Positions 18,030 through 26,692 of a stretch of DNA of 64,000 nucleotides are shown here, one piece after another (position 1 is the stretch's first letter; each line of letters begins with the position of its first letter). The notes under the pieces are model-generated. The model was given only the letters and a program-made list of their open reading frames with translations, made no database searches and was not told the origin of the DNA. The stretch comes from Bryobacter sp. (GTDB lineage: Bacteria > Acidobacteriota > Terriglobia > Bryobacterales > Bryobacteraceae). A program made the position numbers and the translations under genes. Location of the stretch: contig JALHNH010000026.1 of the NCBI GenBank assembly GCA_022843625.1, positions 33,060-97,059 on the forward strand. Reading direction: 5' to 3'.

Positions 18030-18092
18030 TCCCTAATCTACAATGAGTCCGCACTTTAGCGGCTGGGAACGCTAAACTGGAACTTCCCTCAC

Positions 18093-19196
18093 ATGTTGCA
18101 AGCAGGAATTGTTGGGTTGCCCAACGTAGGTAAGAGTACGCTCTTTAACGCATTGACCAAGTCGCGCAAGGCGATGGCGGCGAACTATCGCTTCTGTACC
18201 ATCGAGCCCAACGAAGGCATGGTGACCGTTCCCGATGAACGTCTCGCCGTCCTCAGCAAGCTCTCCGGTTCCGAGAAGCTGATCCCCGCTGTCTTCCAGT
18301 TCGTCGACATCGCCGGCCTCGTCGCAGGCGCCAGTAAAGGCGAAGGTCTCGGCAATCAGTTCCTCGCCCACATCCGTGAAGTTGACGCGATTGTTCAAGT
18401 CGTCCGTTGCTTTGAGAACTCCAACATTGAACACGTCATGGATACTGTCGATCCCGTTCGCGACATCGAGATCATCAACACCGAACTGCTGCTCGCCGAC
18501 ATGGACAGCATCGAAAAACAAAAAGGTAAACTCCAGAAGCTGGCCCGCAGCGGAGACAAAAAAGCCGCCGCCACAATCGACCTGATCGCCCGGCTTGAGC
18601 CTCACCTCTCAGACGGCAAGTACGCCGTCACCCTCGATATGTCCCCGGAAGAAAAGGCCCTGGCCAAGCCCCTTTTCCTGCTCACCAACAAGCCCACCAT
18701 TTACGCTTGCAATGTCGCCGAAGGCGATCTGGCCAACCCTGAAGCCAACCCCTTCGTTGGCCAGGTCCGCGCCTATGTCGCCACTCATCACGACACCAGC
18801 GCCGTTGTAGTTTCAGCCGAAATCGAAGCAGAACTCGTAATGCTGGCCGCAGAAGAAGCCGCTGAATACCTCGAAGGCCTCGGTGTTACAGAAAGCGGCG
18901 TCGGCAACCTGATCAAGGAAGCCTACCACCTGCTCGGCCTCCGCACCTACCTCACAACTGGCGTCAAGGAAACCCGCGCCTGGACCATCCACGCTGGCTG
19001 GAAGGCACCGCAAGCTGCTGGCGTCATCCACTCGGACTTCGAAAAGAGCTTCATCTCTGCCGACACAATTGGCTACGAAGAACTGGTAGCCCTTGGCAGC
19101 TTCGCCAAAGCACGCGAAGTAGGCAAGCTCCGCACCGAAGGCAAAGAGTACGTCGTCGCTGACGGTGACGTCATGGAATTCAAGACCTTCGTCTAG
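18093..19196 (+). CDS. ychF: Redox-regulated P-loop ATPase YchF (OBG family)
   Basis: G1 motif GLPNVGKST at residues 7-15, G3 DIAGL, and a G4-like NVAE in place of NKxD, which is why YchF prefers ATP over GTP. The C-terminal TGS domain (about 275-360) ends with the usual KEYVVADGDVMEFKTFV-type segment. Length 367 is normal. YchF binds ribosomes and takes part in stress and translation control. It is monocistronic here, and its TAG stop is shared as CTAG with the convergent RNase T2 gene. Confidence 0.97.
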   Translation: MLQAGIVGLPNVGKSTLFNALTKSRKAMAANYRFCTIEPNEGMVTVPDERLAVLSKLSGSEKLIPAVFQFVDIAGLVAGASKGEGLGNQFLAHIREVDAIVQVVRCFENSNIEHVMDTVDPVRDIEIINTELLLADMDSIEKQKGKLQKLARSGDKKAAATIDLIARLEPHLSDGKYAVTLDMSPEEKALAKPLFLLTNKPTIYACNVAEGDLANPEANPFVGQVRAYVATHHDTSAVVVSAEIEAELVMLAAEEAAEYLEGLGVTESGVGNLIKEAYHLLGLRTYLTTGVKETRAWTIHAGWKAPQAAGVIHSDFEKSFISADTIGYEELVALGSFAKAREVGKLRTEGKEYVVADGDVMEFKTFV

Positions 19197-19885
19197 CGCT
19201 TGGCCGCCACACGCACTTCCACATCATCAGGAGTTCCGGGGTCGGCGCAAGCCGTGAACCGGAACTTCTTGTCATAGCAAATCATCAGCTCTGAAAAGCG
19301 ATTGCCAGAAACAACGCGCACATGCGTGTGTTCGGCCTTCAGCCCCTTCGCCTTGTTTGCATCCACCACAATCTTGCGAATAACTCCGGCCCGCGTCATT
19401 CCACCCCTCAAGTCAGGCAACACCAGGTTCTTGTAAAGCGCTTCCACCTGGTCGAGATAAGCGGCCGCATTCGGCCACGCACAAGTACCGTGCTTCACCC
19501 ACTCATCCTGAATCAACTGCGCCCCGGGCATAGTGCAAAGATGCGGCTTGATGGTAGTGGCGGGCAAAATCTCTGGAGCCTTGCAATTTCGCGGATGCTC
19601 ATCACTCCGTCTCGCCTTGGCCGACTGCGGCCAAAGCCCATGCACCACAAACCCAAAACGATTCTCGGCACACTGCCAGCTATTTCGAGGATTCTGACCG
19701 GCCGGCGAATTGCAAAACTGCGGCGACCAACTCAGGGACAAGCCGTGATAGTCCACCGTAATGTCTTTGTTCTTGTAATCCACCCGGGTCGGGCGAGTCG
19801 AAGGAATGTTTCCCGGAATCACACACTGCTGACCGAAAGCACTCACTGCAAACACAAACCAAACAAAACGACGCATGATTGTCAT
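19193..19885 (-). CDS. Secreted ribonuclease T2 family protein
   Basis: A signal peptide (about residues 4-20) precedes an RNase T2 fold with both active-site blocks: FGFVVHGLWPQ (H82) and EWVKHGTC (E128, H132). Conserved cysteines around 58, 72, 101, 117 and 135 can form the family disulfides. These enzymes cleave RNA through a 2',3'-cyclic phosphate and act outside the cytoplasm. The start overlaps the PhzF-like gene stop by 4 bp; a second in-frame ATG three codons later is also possible. It is the last gene of a three-gene minus operon. Confidence 0.93.
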   Translation of the reverse strand: MTIMRRFVWFVFAVSAFGQQCVIPGNIPSTRPTRVDYKNKDITVDYHGLSLSWSPQFCNSPAGQNPRNSWQCAENRFGFVVHGLWPQSAKARRSDEHPRNCKAPEILPATTIKPHLCTMPGAQLIQDEWVKHGTCAWPNAAAYLDQVEALYKNLVLPDLRGGMTRAGVIRKIVVDANKAKGLKAEHTHVRVVSGNRFSELMICYDKKFRFTACADPGTPDDVEVRVAAKR

Positions 19886-20784
19886 CCTAAACGATGTACC
19901 TGTCCTTCGAGCACAAGCACGCTCGATCCCCCCACCTGCACCTGATCCACTGACCCGTCTCCGGCCTTCACCGCCGACAGCAACAACTCGCTCGGCCTCC
20001 CCATCAAATGCCCCTGTTCCATTCGTACAGTCTTGCCAGACCCGGCAATCCCATACTTCGCCAGATACGCCGCAGCGCAGCCTGCCGCAGACCCGGTGGC
20101 CGGATCCTCCAGCCTGGGAGTGATCTTCCGCGCATGAACCGTGCTGCCCTTCTCGAGCGTATCGCGTGTCAGCAAATAGATCCCCCGCTGCACATCCCCC
20201 TTGGCGAAATACTCTGTCAGCGCGGCCCAGTTGAATCGAACGCCCTTCATCGCCGCCATCGTCTTCACCATCACAATCAGATTCGGCCGCCCCGTCGAAA
20301 CATTCTGTACCGGATACCCCGCATCGACATCCTCCACCTTCAACCCCAGCATGGGCGCCATCACAGCAGCCTCATGCGTCTCACGAAACTCGGGCTTCTG
20401 CTGCAGCATCATCGCAGTAGATCCGCTGAAGCTCACCGGGATCGCCCCCTGCGGCACATTCACCATCACCGTCTTCTCCGACGGATTCCGCCGCTGCAAA
20501 GCAAACGCCGTCCCCAACACCGGATGCCCGGCAAAGGGCAATTCCTGCGTTGCCGTAAAGATCCTCACCTTGCGATCCTTCGTAACAAAGGTCGTCTCCG
20601 AGTGATTCATCTCGCGAGTGAGCGAAAACATCTGCTCCGTCGTCAGGCCATCGGCTTCAAAGAAAACCCCCAGCGGATTCCCGCCAAAAGCCTTTGCCGT
20701 AAACACATCCCAAACCTCGTAGCGCATGGCCTTGGCCCCAACCTGCATCGCCACACCCTCAATCAAAGTCCGCCTGCTCAACAT
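19882..20784 (-). CDS. PhzF-family isomerase-like protein with Tat-like N-terminal extension
   Basis: The PhzF fold is shown by NPLGVF, MNHSETTF with the catalytic glutamate (E63), LPFAGHPVLGTA and the second-half motif DPATGSAAGC. Members isomerise diverse small molecules, and the phenazine link does not follow from the name. The conserved family start MRYEVWDVFT lies at residue 20; the 19 residues before it contain SRRTL and a small-residue AKA end, resembling a twin-arginine leader. The ATG at 20784 lies only 2 bp from the upstream stop, so this long form is plausible. Neighbours are secreted proteins, which fits export. Confidence 0.88.
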   Translation of the reverse strand: MLSRRTLIEGVAMQVGAKAMRYEVWDVFTAKAFGGNPLGVFFEADGLTTEQMFSLTREMNHSETTFVTKDRKVRIFTATQELPFAGHPVLGTAFALQRRNPSEKTVMVNVPQGAIPVSFSGSTAMMLQQKPEFRETHEAAVMAPMLGLKVEDVDAGYPVQNVSTGRPNLIVMVKTMAAMKGVRFNWAALTEYFAKGDVQRGIYLLTRDTLEKGSTVHARKITPRLEDPATGSAAGCAAAYLAKYGIAGSGKTVRMEQGHLMGRPSELLLSAVKAGDGSVDQVQVGGSSVLVLEGQVHRLG

Positions 20785-20786
20785 AA

Positions 20787-22136
20787 CTATTCAGAACCTT
20801 TCACAAACGGCGACAATGACACCCGGACACCCGCCTTCAGACTCTTCACAAACTCAAGCGACAAAATCCCACCTGAATCCGTTTGCGCCTCTTCCAGTTC
20901 GTGATCGTCAATCTCAACATCGTAAATGGCATTGGGCCGCAGCCCAATCAGATACCAGGATTCGCGGTCCGTCCCCGTCAGTTGAAACTGCATCGGCTTC
21001 AGTAAATCCTGCCCGCCCACCAGAATCGTCGCCCCACCCATCTCCACCGGCGGCGTCGCGGGCGAAACCTTCAACACCTTCCGCTTTCCATCTTCAAACA
21101 GCTGGATCTTCCCGTCGTAGTAACAGAGAAACCGCGCTTCCTCCTCCCAGTGATTCCGAATGAAAAGCATCCCCTTACGCTTGTCGTGATACGAATTCGG
21201 CAAGTGGTGATAGGTCAACCCAGGCTGGTAAGGATTCGCCCACAGAAACTCATAGGGAATCCCCAATGCCGACCTCAGCAAATACCGGTCCTGCATCAAC
21301 CACCCCTGCAGCGACTGCGCCAGTTCCGCATTGTTGTCCAGCGATACCAGTGACAGTTCAGCCGATCGCAACATCGTCGCCAGTGTCAGATCCGGCTCAC
21401 CATCGCCGGTAAAGAAGGCCACGCGAAACTCATTGTCAGGCCCGGGGTAGGCTGCTGGATAATAGCCCAGCATCTGCGTGAGCGGCAGATCGATAAAGAA
21501 CTGCGGCGAATCCTGACGCAAGTCGATCTCCAGATTGTCCCGCACCACATGCAGCAATTCGAGCAGCGGATACAACTGATCGGGCTTAACAGGCATCGCC
21601 TGTTTCAACCCCGGTGCTACCTTCGTCCGCCAGTGCAAAACCGTCTCCCGCAATACCCGCTCCGACAAAGCAGCATCCAGATCCGCAATCGCCAGTGCTA
21701 CAAAAGCTCGATCCCGCAAGGAGCGGAAATCCGTAATTGCGGGCACAGACTTCTGCAGCTTCTCACCCAACGCTTTCGTCTGCCCCTCGGCAAGCGATCC
21801 CGCACACCAGTCATAAACAATTGCTTCCTGCCGCAAATCCCCCTGCTTCGACTTCATAAGCCACGCGTAGGCGTTGTTGCAATGTACCGGATTGCTGCTG
21901 ATCCTGCTCGCCAGCGCAAGCGCAAAGCCTGCCTCCGGCATCGCAGCCCCATTGGATATGTAGGTATCAAATTGTTGATAACGAATCGTCTGACGCTCCC
22001 GCTCCCGCGTCAAAAGCCTCAGTCGCGACGGCCGCAGCAGGAGCCGTGGTGCTTCTGTGTAGGTTTTGTAGTTTTCTTCGCTCGCCGTCTGCCCCAGCAC
22101 CGTCCCACAGACAAGAAAAATCAGAAGCCACTGCAT
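20787..22136 (-). CDS. Secreted helical protein, possibly alpha/alpha-toroid, unknown function
   Basis: A 449-residue protein with a signal peptide (about 1-16, ending in GQ). The first 300 residues are helix-rich with RLLLRPSRLRLL near the start; the last 120 residues are strand-rich. That plan recalls heparinase/alginate-lyase-type alpha/alpha toroids followed by a beta-sandwich, but I cannot see decisive catalytic residues and leave the function open. It is the first gene of the operon with PhzF-like and RNase T2 proteins (2 bp gap to the next gene). Confidence 0.65.
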   Translation of the reverse strand: MQWLLIFLVCGTVLGQTASEENYKTYTEAPRLLLRPSRLRLLTRERERQTIRYQQFDTYISNGAAMPEAGFALALASRISSNPVHCNNAYAWLMKSKQGDLRQEAIVYDWCAGSLAEGQTKALGEKLQKSVPAITDFRSLRDRAFVALAIADLDAALSERVLRETVLHWRTKVAPGLKQAMPVKPDQLYPLLELLHVVRDNLEIDLRQDSPQFFIDLPLTQMLGYYPAAYPGPDNEFRVAFFTGDGEPDLTLATMLRSAELSLVSLDNNAELAQSLQGWLMQDRYLLRSALGIPYEFLWANPYQPGLTYHHLPNSYHDKRKGMLFIRNHWEEEARFLCYYDGKIQLFEDGKRKVLKVSPATPPVEMGGATILVGGQDLLKPMQFQLTGTDRESWYLIGLRPNAIYDVEIDDHELEEAQTDSGGILSLEFVKSLKAGVRVSLSPFVKGSE

Positions 22137-22301
22137 TGTTCTATCAGTGTGTCACAGCGCTACACTTCCGTGTCCAGATTGCCTCTCCCCTATGCAGATC
22201 CCATCACAAAGCCTATTGTTTTCAATAGAATCTTTTTGTGCAATGGTGGCCCTAGATTTGCTATCTTAGCTAGTGAATTGATGGAGTACCTTTAAAACCT
22301 G

Positions 22302-22422
22302 CCCTCTGATGCAACTGGCAGGCGGTAAAGCGAGCGGGTCCAAAAAGACTTGCGTGCTTGCGGGAGTCGGGATCAGTATTTACGAACCGCTCACTCATCC
22401 GTTATGCGGTTGCACCAGAGGG
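22302..22422 (+). promoter_or_regulatory. Candidate structured RNA element sequestering a ribosome-binding site
   Basis: CCCTCTGATGCAAC (22302-22315) and GTTGCACCAGAGGG (22409-22422) pair over 14 positions with one A-C mismatch. The roughly 93-nt interior offers further pairings, for example GCGGTAAA with a TTTAC...CGC segment, and a competing AACCGC/GCGGTT hairpin (22385-22390 with 22406-22411). The 3' arm contains AGAGGGG, which is the Shine-Dalgarno sequence for a 13-codon frame starting at 22430. The layout resembles a translational switch. No known riboswitch consensus was recognised. Confidence 0.4.
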
Positions 22423-22429
22423 GATTTTT

Positions 22430-22471
22430 ATGTCTTCAATCAATTGTAAAGGGACATTTACATGGCCCTAA
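22430..22471 (+). CDS. Possible 13-residue leader peptide
   Basis: The frame encodes MSSINCKGTFTWP. A strong AGAGGGG lies 6-7 bases before the ATG and is part of the 3' arm of the preceding stem. No larger plus-strand gene follows until 23198, so a classic leader role is uncertain. It may be chance. Confidence 0.25.
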   Translation: MSSINCKGTFTWP

Positions 22472-22712
22472 ACTTGCTCCACTTGTTGTGGGCTTGGGCC
22501 AAAAACTTTGAAACGAAGTCTTCGTTTCGCGGATCTTTCAATATTGTGTTCTCTGCACTTTGGTTTTTCTACAGTCGGAGTACCGGCAATGCAGGTAGCT
22601 GTTGGATGAAGGGTTGAATTAGGACGCGGGCCTTCATCCAGCAAGATGGCGGGAACCGTTACGCTACTCGCAGCAGGCGCACCGATTGTTGCCCCAGTGG
22701 TAACCGAGGGCG

Positions 22713-22766
22713 GACCGCATCGGAGGAGGATCTAGCAAAACCCACCCACCCGAATCCGATGCGGTC
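22713..22766 (+). repeat. 12-bp perfect inverted repeat
   Basis: GACCGCATCGGA and TCCGATGCGGTC pair perfectly around a 30-nt loop. There is no T run after it, so it is not a typical intrinsic terminator. The 5' arm overlaps the end of a 29-codon hydrophobic frame (22646-22735). Confidence 0.6.
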
Positions 22767-22871
22767 TATCTAATGAGAAGCGCCCTGCGGAACCTCAGCT
22801 TTTAGAACTGCGGCTTACGCAGTCTATCGGCAATCTCAAAGAATCCATTAATCTAGCACAATTTCCAACCA

Positions 22872-23096
22872 CTACCAAGCCAGCGTCGCCGTGCGAGGAC
22901 TCTCTTCCGGGTTTGGCAGATAAATCGTCTTGCATTTTTCACAGCGGTAAAGCTCCGCATCAGCCCCAAATCGATCCGCGATATCCCCACCAAATGTGAA
23001 CCACCTTTTCAGGTGACCCGCACAAATCTTGCCCTTTTCGTTTTTTTCATTGCACGCCCGCTGCTTCGGCAGTCGCGTCTTGATCAGTGGTTCCAA
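22872..23096 (-). CDS. Small zinc-ribbon-like protein, unknown function
   Basis: A 74-residue protein with cysteine spacing suggestive of a zinc ribbon: an N-terminal CNEKNEKGKIC pair, then AGHLKRWF, and a C-terminal YRCEKCKTIYLPNP knuckle. The start is TTG, since the upstream in-frame triplets lead to a stop. Small proteins of this shape occur in acidobacterial genomes as far as I recall, but I cannot name a family. The strong Cys-x2-Cys pair and absence of frame disruption make it a likely real gene. Confidence 0.6.
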   Translation of the reverse strand: MEPLIKTRLPKQRACNEKNEKGKICAGHLKRWFTFGGDIADRFGADAELYRCEKCKTIYLPNPEESPRTATLAW

Positions 23097-23197
23097 AACA
23101 CCATTTTACATTGAGTCAATTCGCCACACTATCTGGGGCAATAAGCTACACTCACACCTGAATCGAACGGCCCTCCCCGCGCGTCAACTCTAACAAT

Positions 23198-24421
23198 ATG
23201 CTTCGTCGTCATGCCTTGCCGCTGGTATTCGCGCCCACCCTACATGCCCAGCCAACCATGACACCGCTTGAGGTCTTCTCCCAACTCACTTCCAACGAAT
23301 CCCAGGTCTTCAGCCCAGCCATGTCCGAGCTACAGCGAAAATGGAAAAACTCCTATGCCATCATGCTGCTCGAAATGCTCACCCTGCTCGCCGCAGACAA
23401 TCCCGCCCGGGACCGCCTCCTACGCTTTCTCGAACTCCGCACCGGGCAAAACCTTGGCCTAAAAATGCACGATTGGCATCGCTGGATCTGGTCGCTGCCC
23501 TATGACCCGCATCCCCATTACGCAATCTTCAAGGGAATCCTCTACGCGAATTTCGATCCCCGAATGCAGACGTTCTTCCCGCCCGATCGTCAAACCCAAT
23601 CCCGCATCCGGCTGGACCAGGTGGAATGGGGTGGAGTCCGCGTCAACGGCATCCCGCCACTGGTCAACCCCAAACACATAGCAGCAGCCGAGGCCACCTA
23701 TCTCAAAGACAACCACACCGTCTTTGGCCTCACCATCGGCGACCGCTCCCGAGCCTATCCCAAACGAATCCTCGCCTGGCACGAGATGGCCCGCGATACC
23801 TTCGATGGCCAGAACATCTGCCTCGTTTACTGCACCCTCTGTGGTACGGTAATTCCCTACCTCGCCAAGTCCCATACTTTTGGCACCTCAGGCCTGCTCT
23901 ATGAGAGCAGCAAACTGATGTTTGATGAAGAGACCAACTCGCTGTGGTCCACCCTCCAGGGACAACCCGTAATTGGCCCCTTGGCAAACTCCGGCCTCCA
24001 ACTCGAATTTGCAAACGTAGTCACGACAACCTGGGGTGAATGGCGTGCGCTGCATCCCGATACAACCGCCCTCTCACTCGATACCGGGCATCGCCGCGAC
24101 TACGGCGAAGGCGTCGCATACCGGAGCTACTTCGCCTCAGACGAACTCATGTTTCAGGTCTCAGGCAAAGACGGCCGCCTCCGCAAAAAAGACGAAATCC
24201 TAGCCATCCGTCTCCCCAAACGGCAGCCCCTGGCAATCGCAATGTCCTATCTCCTCAAGCACCCGCAATTCAAAACCAACCACGAAGGAGCATCTATCGA
24301 GGTCGAGACAACCAAAGGCGGCGTCACCACCCTCACCGTAGACGGAAAACCCTTTCCCGCCCATCGTGCCTTCTGGTTCGCCTGGTACACCCAGTTCCCG
24401 TCAACAGCTCTGATCCGCTAG
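23198..24421 (+). CDS. DUF3179 domain-containing protein
   Basis: The DUF3179 signature is visible: VEWGGVRVNGIPPL, then a YLKDNHTVFGLTIGDRSRAYP stretch, a RILAWHEMARDTFDG stretch and YCTLCGTVIPY. The family is conserved but of unknown function, and YCTLCG places two cysteines that may bind metal or form a disulfide. The N-terminus looks like a signal peptide (LRRHALPLVFAPTLHA). Length is 407 residues. The stop shares CTAG with the convergent gntP-like gene. Confidence 0.88.
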   Translation: MLRRHALPLVFAPTLHAQPTMTPLEVFSQLTSNESQVFSPAMSELQRKWKNSYAIMLLEMLTLLAADNPARDRLLRFLELRTGQNLGLKMHDWHRWIWSLPYDPHPHYAIFKGILYANFDPRMQTFFPPDRQTQSRIRLDQVEWGGVRVNGIPPLVNPKHIAAAEATYLKDNHTVFGLTIGDRSRAYPKRILAWHEMARDTFDGQNICLVYCTLCGTVIPYLAKSHTFGTSGLLYESSKLMFDEETNSLWSTLQGQPVIGPLANSGLQLEFANVVTTTWGEWRALHPDTTALSLDTGHRRDYGEGVAYRSYFASDELMFQVSGKDGRLRKKDEILAIRLPKRQPLAIAMSYLLKHPQFKTNHEGASIEVETTKGGVTTLTVDGKPFPAHRAFWFAWYTQFPSTALIR

Positions 24422-25743
24422 GTACGCAACCAGTCCACCACCAAAATAATCGCAATCCCCACCACCGACGTAATCACCTTCATCACAGTCCACGTCCGCA
24501 ACGTTTCCGGCACCGTCAGCCCCAGATACTGATTCACCAGCCAGAACCCCGCATCATTCACATGCGACAGGATCGTCCCGCCTGCGCACAACGCCAGCAC
24601 CAACAACTCTGACGACTGCCCCGGGATATCCTTCACCAACGGCGCCACAATCCCAGCCGCAGTAATAATTGCCACCGTAGCCGACCCCTGAGCCACCCGC
24701 AGCGCCGTCGCCACAGCATAAGCTACCAGGATTGGCGGTATCGAAGACGAAGCCAGCAACTGCCCCGCATATGGCCCTACCCCGGAATCCACAATTACCT
24801 GCTTAAACGCTCCGCCCCCACCCATAATCGCGAGCAACGCGCCAATCGGCGCCAGCGACTCATTCGCCATCGACGAGATCTGCGCCCTGCTCATCGCCCG
24901 CTGCGCACCCAGACAAACCAGCGTCACCAGCGTCGTCAACAACAACGCCGAAAACGGATGCCCCACCAGCGTAAAGAAGTTATCCGCCTTCGGATTCTCC
25001 AGGTTCATAAACGTCGCAATAAAGATCAGCGTCACCGGCATCAACAAGAGCAACAACACCATCGGCACACTCGGCGGATTCTCCACCCGCACATCCTTGG
25101 TAGCAATCTCGGGCACCGGAATAAACATCCGCTTCGCGATCCACAATCCATACCCGATCCCACCCGAGATCGCCATCGGAATCGAGATCGCAATCCCCCA
25201 CAAAATCGTCTTCCCCAGATCTGCATGAAACATCTGCGCCGCAGCCGCGGGCGCCGGATGCGGAGGTACCATCGCATGCACCACCGTCAACGCACATCCC
25301 ATCGGCAACCCGTAATACAGCAGGCTCTTCTTCGACTCGCGAGCCAGGCTCCAGGCCAGCGGCACGATGATGATGAACCCAACCTCAAAGAACAACGGCA
25401 GCCCCACCAGAAACGCCGCAGTCAACAAAGCCCAGGGCGTCAGCTTCGATCCAAACTTCTTAAGCAGCCACTCGGCAAGATGCCTTCCCCCACCGGAATG
25501 TTCAAGAAAGCGTCCGATGATGGCTCCAAGCGCCACAACAACAGCAATAAACCCCAACGCCTCACCAAACCCAACCTGAATCGACTTCAACAACTTCGCC
25601 GGCGACATCCCCGTCATCAGCCCAAGCGAAAAACTCGAAATCAGCAGCGCCAGAAAAGCATGCAGCCGCAAATAAAGAATCAGAAAAAGCAGCAACGCCA
25701 CTGCCGCGAGCGTCGCTATCAGCAGTGGCGTTCCAGGTGTCAT
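24418..25743 (-). CDS. GntP-family gluconate:proton symporter
   Basis: A 441-residue, 11-14 TM permease with the family segments GFGEALGFIAVVVALGAIIGR, GLPLFFEVGFIIIVPLA and VVHAMVPPHPAP. GntP proteins import gluconate or related sugar acids such as fructuronate or glycerate. It starts 9 bp after the stop of an HpcH/HpaI-type aldolase gene, so import and cleavage of a 2-keto-3-deoxy sugar acid is a reasonable joint role. Specificity is not visible. Confidence 0.93.
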   Translation of the reverse strand: MTPGTPLLIATLAAVALLLFLILYLRLHAFLALLISSFSLGLMTGMSPAKLLKSIQVGFGEALGFIAVVVALGAIIGRFLEHSGGGRHLAEWLLKKFGSKLTPWALLTAAFLVGLPLFFEVGFIIIVPLAWSLARESKKSLLYYGLPMGCALTVVHAMVPPHPAPAAAAQMFHADLGKTILWGIAISIPMAISGGIGYGLWIAKRMFIPVPEIATKDVRVENPPSVPMVLLLLLMPVTLIFIATFMNLENPKADNFFTLVGHPFSALLLTTLVTLVCLGAQRAMSRAQISSMANESLAPIGALLAIMGGGGAFKQVIVDSGVGPYAGQLLASSSIPPILVAYAVATALRVAQGSATVAIITAAGIVAPLVKDIPGQSSELLVLALCAGGTILSHVNDAGFWLVNQYLGLTVPETLRTWTVMKVITSVVGIAIILVVDWLRT

Positions 25744-25752
25744 CGTTACAGA

Positions 25753-26592
25753 TTACAGCAAGCTGGTAGGACGGCGCGACCAGGGCTTGCCCTTTTCAGC
25801 ACCAATACTTTCAAGCGCCGCAACATGCGCGCCGGTCTGCGTAAGAATGTGATGCAGATCGTTGCCAATCGAGATGAACGTAAAGCCCTTATCGAGGAAC
25901 TCACCCACGCGTGCAGTCCCAAACAGGAACAACCCGAGAATCACGTTGTTCTTCTTGGCTTCTTCGATCAGCGTTGAAGTTGCCGCAAGCAACTCAGGGC
26001 TCGTGTACATCTCAGGGAACACATAGGTCTCAAACAGACCCATCGACATACAAAGATCGTTCTGGCCCAGAAACAAAATGTCCACACCCGGCACGGCCGC
26101 AATCTCGGCCATGTTCTTGATGCAGTCATGAGTCTCAACCTGCAACGCCACCATGATGTTCTTGTTCGCGTTCGGCACATAGCCAAGCAGGCCGGCCTTG
26201 TTGGTCGACCGCTGCGGGAAGTACACGCTACGCGTACCTGCCGTCGGATAGAGACAGCAGCTAACAGCCTGGCGTGCTTCTTCAGCTGTGTTGATATAAG
26301 GCACCAGCACGCCGTCGGCCCCGAGGTCGAGCGCCTGCTGAATCCCCTGCCGGTCGCCATAACCAGCAACACGCACCATCGACTTGGCACCGCCACTGGC
26401 GATTGCGCAAAGCATCGCGCTCAGCTTCTCATAACCCATCGGGCCATGCTGCGCATCGACTAGCAACCAGTCGTAACCGCTATGCGCCAACTGCTCGGCA
26501 ACGGTCGCTGATGCAGAATTCAGAAAGAGGCCCATCTTGGGGCTGCCATTGCGGAGTTCTGCTTTGAACTCGGCACCGGATTGTGTAGACAT
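25753..26592 (-). CDS. HpcH/HpaI-family aldolase
   Basis: A TIM-barrel class II pyruvate aldolase. Visible residues are the DAQHG motif (46-50; many members have DxEH), R74, and metal ligands E153 in QVETHDCI and D179 in GQNDL. These enzymes split 2-keto-4-hydroxy acids to pyruvate or similar plus an aldehyde. It is followed by a GntP-type permease in the same orientation (9 bp gap). The E-to-Q change in the first motif is found in some members but could shift substrate choice. Confidence 0.88.
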   Translation of the reverse strand: MSTQSGAEFKAELRNGSPKMGLFLNSASATVAEQLAHSGYDWLLVDAQHGPMGYEKLSAMLCAIASGGAKSMVRVAGYGDRQGIQQALDLGADGVLVPYINTAEEARQAVSCCLYPTAGTRSVYFPQRSTNKAGLLGYVPNANKNIMVALQVETHDCIKNMAEIAAVPGVDILFLGQNDLCMSMGLFETYVFPEMYTSPELLAATSTLIEEAKKNNVILGLFLFGTARVGEFLDKGFTFISIGNDLHHILTQTGAHVAALESIGAEKGKPWSRRPTSLL

Positions 26593-26692
26593 AAACTAGA
26601 GTGCTCCTAAAGGAATCGTTGAAGACAACTCCAAAAGGATATCAACGCAGCGACAAGGTTCGATAGGATATACCGAAAGGACTGTTTCCAAA

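Larger units (their letters stand above)
22137..22871. other. Gene-poor region of about 735 bp with several strong stem-loops
   Basis: No frame here resembles a known protein. The plus strand contains a 14-bp terminal stem (22302-22315 with 22409-22422), a perfect 8-bp stem GAAACGAA/TTCGTTTC at 22510-22527, a 10-bp stem TGGATGAAGG/CCTTCATCCA at 22603-22640 and a 12-bp stem GACCGCATCGGA/TCCGATGCGGTC at 22713-22766. This density suggests a structured transcript or a chain of regulatory elements. I could not match it to tmRNA, RNase P RNA, 6S RNA or any common riboswitch. Confidence 0.55.

Noticed and set aside
22302..22422. A known riboswitch, 6S RNA, tmRNA or RNase P RNA
   Set aside because: None of the consensus elements I know for these RNAs is present; the region is listed only as structured.
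24958..25977. Plus-strand frame of 339 codons
   Set aside because: It is antisense to the GntP permease and aldolase genes, very rich in Arg, His, Gln and Pro, with no motif.
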